Source: a virus
Length of the DNA stretch: 28,664 bases
Virus record (IMG/VR): IMGVR_UViG_3300022074_000280
Span: 1-28,664 of that record
Direction: 5' to 3' (one strand)
Position 1 is the stretch's first letter; every line of letters starts with the position of its first letter. The translations under genes were made by a program, and so were the position numbers. Under the pieces are notes generated by a model that searched no databases, was not told the DNA's origin, and saw nothing but the letters and a program-made list of their open reading frames with translations. Positions 27,786 through 28,664 of the stretch are shown here, piece after piece.

Positions 27786-27814
27786 AGTATATAGTAAAAA
27801 AGCACCCCTGTCAA
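27786..27814 (-). promoter_or_regulatory. hli: Sigma-70-type promoter whose -35 box is the terminator loop
   Basis: The 6-nt loop of the pstS terminator is exactly TTGACA (27809-27814), a perfect -35 box. TATACT (27786-27791) follows after a 17-nt spacer made of the 3' arm, the U-tract and four more bases. Transcription of hli would begin near 27779. Confidence 0.88.
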
Positions 27815-27821
27815 GGGGTGC
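27796..27821 (-). terminator. pstS: Rho-independent terminator of pstS
   Basis: Minus strand: a perfect 7-bp stem GCACCCC/GGGGTGC closing the loop TTGACA, then six T. It begins 23 nt after the pstS stop. Confidence 0.93.
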
Positions 27822-27843
27822 TGTGTAGTGATTTATACTTATA

Positions 27844-28664
27844 TCACTTAATAGTGTCAACAGCAGCAAGAGATTTCTGTCGAAGAGACTCTGGAAGAGG
27901 TACATATCCCAAAGAATCTGAAACCGCTTGCGACTTTTCACTCAGCATATAACGAAAAGTTTCCTTGACTCCAGGAGCGGACTCAGGATAGGCAAGGATC
28001 CATGTTAGAGATACGATTGGGTAAGCATTCGCACCTGCAGGGTTAGGATCTGCCCCACGAAGTTTATCGTCTAATACAATCTTGGCAAGTCCAGCAGCAG
28101 ATGTTTTTGCATTTGCCTTTACAAAGTTGCCTGCCTTATTCTGAAGAGCAACCTGTTGGAACTTACCACCGTTCACATAACCATAGTTCAGATAACCGAT
28201 AGCACCGACCTGGTTCTTGATAACACCGGCAACACCAGAGTTACCTTTACCACCAACACCAACAGGCCACTGGACAGACTTACCAGTTCCTACAGTCTTC
28301 TTCCACTCGGGAGAGAAAGCAGACAGGGAGTTGGTGAAACCTTTGGTAGTACCAGAACCATCAGAACGATGAACAGTTAAGATGTTCTTATCAGCACAAC
28401 CAAAGGTGCTCCAGTTTGTAATCTTACCAAGGAAGACATCAGCAAGTTGCGTCTGAGTCATCTTTACATAACAATCAGGATAGTTGTAAGCAGGAACGAT
28501 GGCACCACCAGTCATGGGGATGTGAACCATGGGTAGTTTCTGCTTCTTATCACTTACTGCACCATCAGAGGCACCAAAGTCAACAGTCTTGGCATGATAC
28601 TGACGGACACCAGCACCACTACCAACTGCTTGATAGTTCACTTGGTTTCCAGTCTCCTTTGCCA
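27844..28664 (-). CDS. pstS: Periplasmic phosphate-binding protein PstS, 5' end outside the window
   Basis: The last 272 codons of PstS, the substrate-binding part of the high-affinity phosphate ABC importer. The frame stays open to the window edge, so the true start and signal peptide are missing. Family motifs: YQAVGSGAGVRQY, TVDFGASDGAV (phosphate-binding Ser and Asp), VHRSDGSGTTKGFT and NQVGAIGYLNYGYV. In phages it probably raises phosphate uptake during infection. It ends at a terminator shared with the hli promoter. Confidence 0.95.
   Translation of the reverse strand, partial: AKETGNQVNYQAVGSGAGVRQYHAKTVDFGASDGAVSDKKQKLPMVHIPMTGGAIVPAYNYPDCYVKMTQTQLADVFLGKITNWSTFGCADKNILTVHRSDGSGTTKGFTNSLSAFSPEWKKTVGTGKSVQWPVGVGGKGNSGVAGVIKNQVGAIGYLNYGYVNGGKFQQVALQNKAGNFVKANAKTSAAGLAKIVLDDKLRGADPNPAGANAYPIVSLTWILAYPESAPGVKETFRYMLSEKSQAVSDSLGYVPLPESLRQKSLAAVDTIK

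Noticed and set aside
1-28664. tRNA genes, CRISPR arrays, insertion sequences, integrase or attachment sites
   Set aside because: No cloverleaf, repeat-spacer pattern, transposase motif or flanking repeats were seen by eye; a tRNA scan was not possible.

Overview
The window looks like part of the genome of a T4-like marine cyanomyovirus (a cyanophage infecting Synechococcus or Prochlorococcus). T4 core genes (baseplate gp48 and gp53, ssDNA-binding gp32, helicase loader gp59, late transcription factor gp33) sit beside host-derived photosynthesis and carbon genes: psbA, psbD, petE, petF, plastoquinol terminal oxidase, zwf, gnd, talC, two hli genes and pstS. The set resembles Syn9-type Synechococcus phages; that comparison is from memory, not a search.

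Layout. 1-2198 (+): end of a late structural block (an unidentified C-terminal fragment, gp48, gp53). 2199-6901 (-): replication, recombination and transcription genes, abutting gp53 with no gap; transcription runs 6901 to 2199 through thyX, a small protein, phoH, a PD-(D/E)XK nuclease, gp33, gp59, a small conserved gene and gp32. 6962-11651 (-): about twenty small, tightly coupled genes, mostly of unknown function, with a likely glutamine (Downstream-peptide) riboswitch ahead of three tiny genes, two glutaredoxin-like proteins and a DUF6433-like protein. 11681-13153 (-): a NodU/CmcH-type carbamoyltransferase. 13192-19328 (-): one long auxiliary metabolic operon, petE-petF-talC-PTOX-zwf-(55 aa)-gnd-(43 aa)-(40 aa)-psbD-(78 aa)-(72 aa). 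19411-20997 (-): a small unknown gene and psbA. 21307-23296 (+): a late-promoter island of three exported proteins. 23070-27032 (-): a late or lysis-like block with a virion-type protein, a nuclease-fold protein, small membrane proteins, an exported HEXXH protein and a SleB-like cell-wall hydrolase. 27090-27759 (-): a high-light-inducible cassette. 27844-28664 (-): pstS, cut by the window end.

How it works together. D1 and D2 keep photosystem II repaired. Hli proteins, PTOX, plastocyanin and ferredoxin steer electrons. Zwf, Gnd and TalC move carbon through the oxidative pentose phosphate pathway to NADPH and pentoses, and ThyX and a glutaredoxin serve nucleotide synthesis. PstS supports phosphate capture.

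The most unusual signal is regulatory. Six of the eight Rho-independent terminators recognised here are physically merged with sigma-70-like promoters, in two recurring geometries. In three cases the terminator loop lies at the -35 position and a -10 hexamer follows exactly 17 nt later, past the U-tract. In three others the -10 box nearly abuts the 5' arm of the hairpin, so the predicted start site falls inside that arm. Other points: a missing start or candidate -1 frameshift in the exported-protein island, a 227-bp convergent gene overlap, and gp32 without any cysteine. All family assignments come from reading the sequence; no database search was run.
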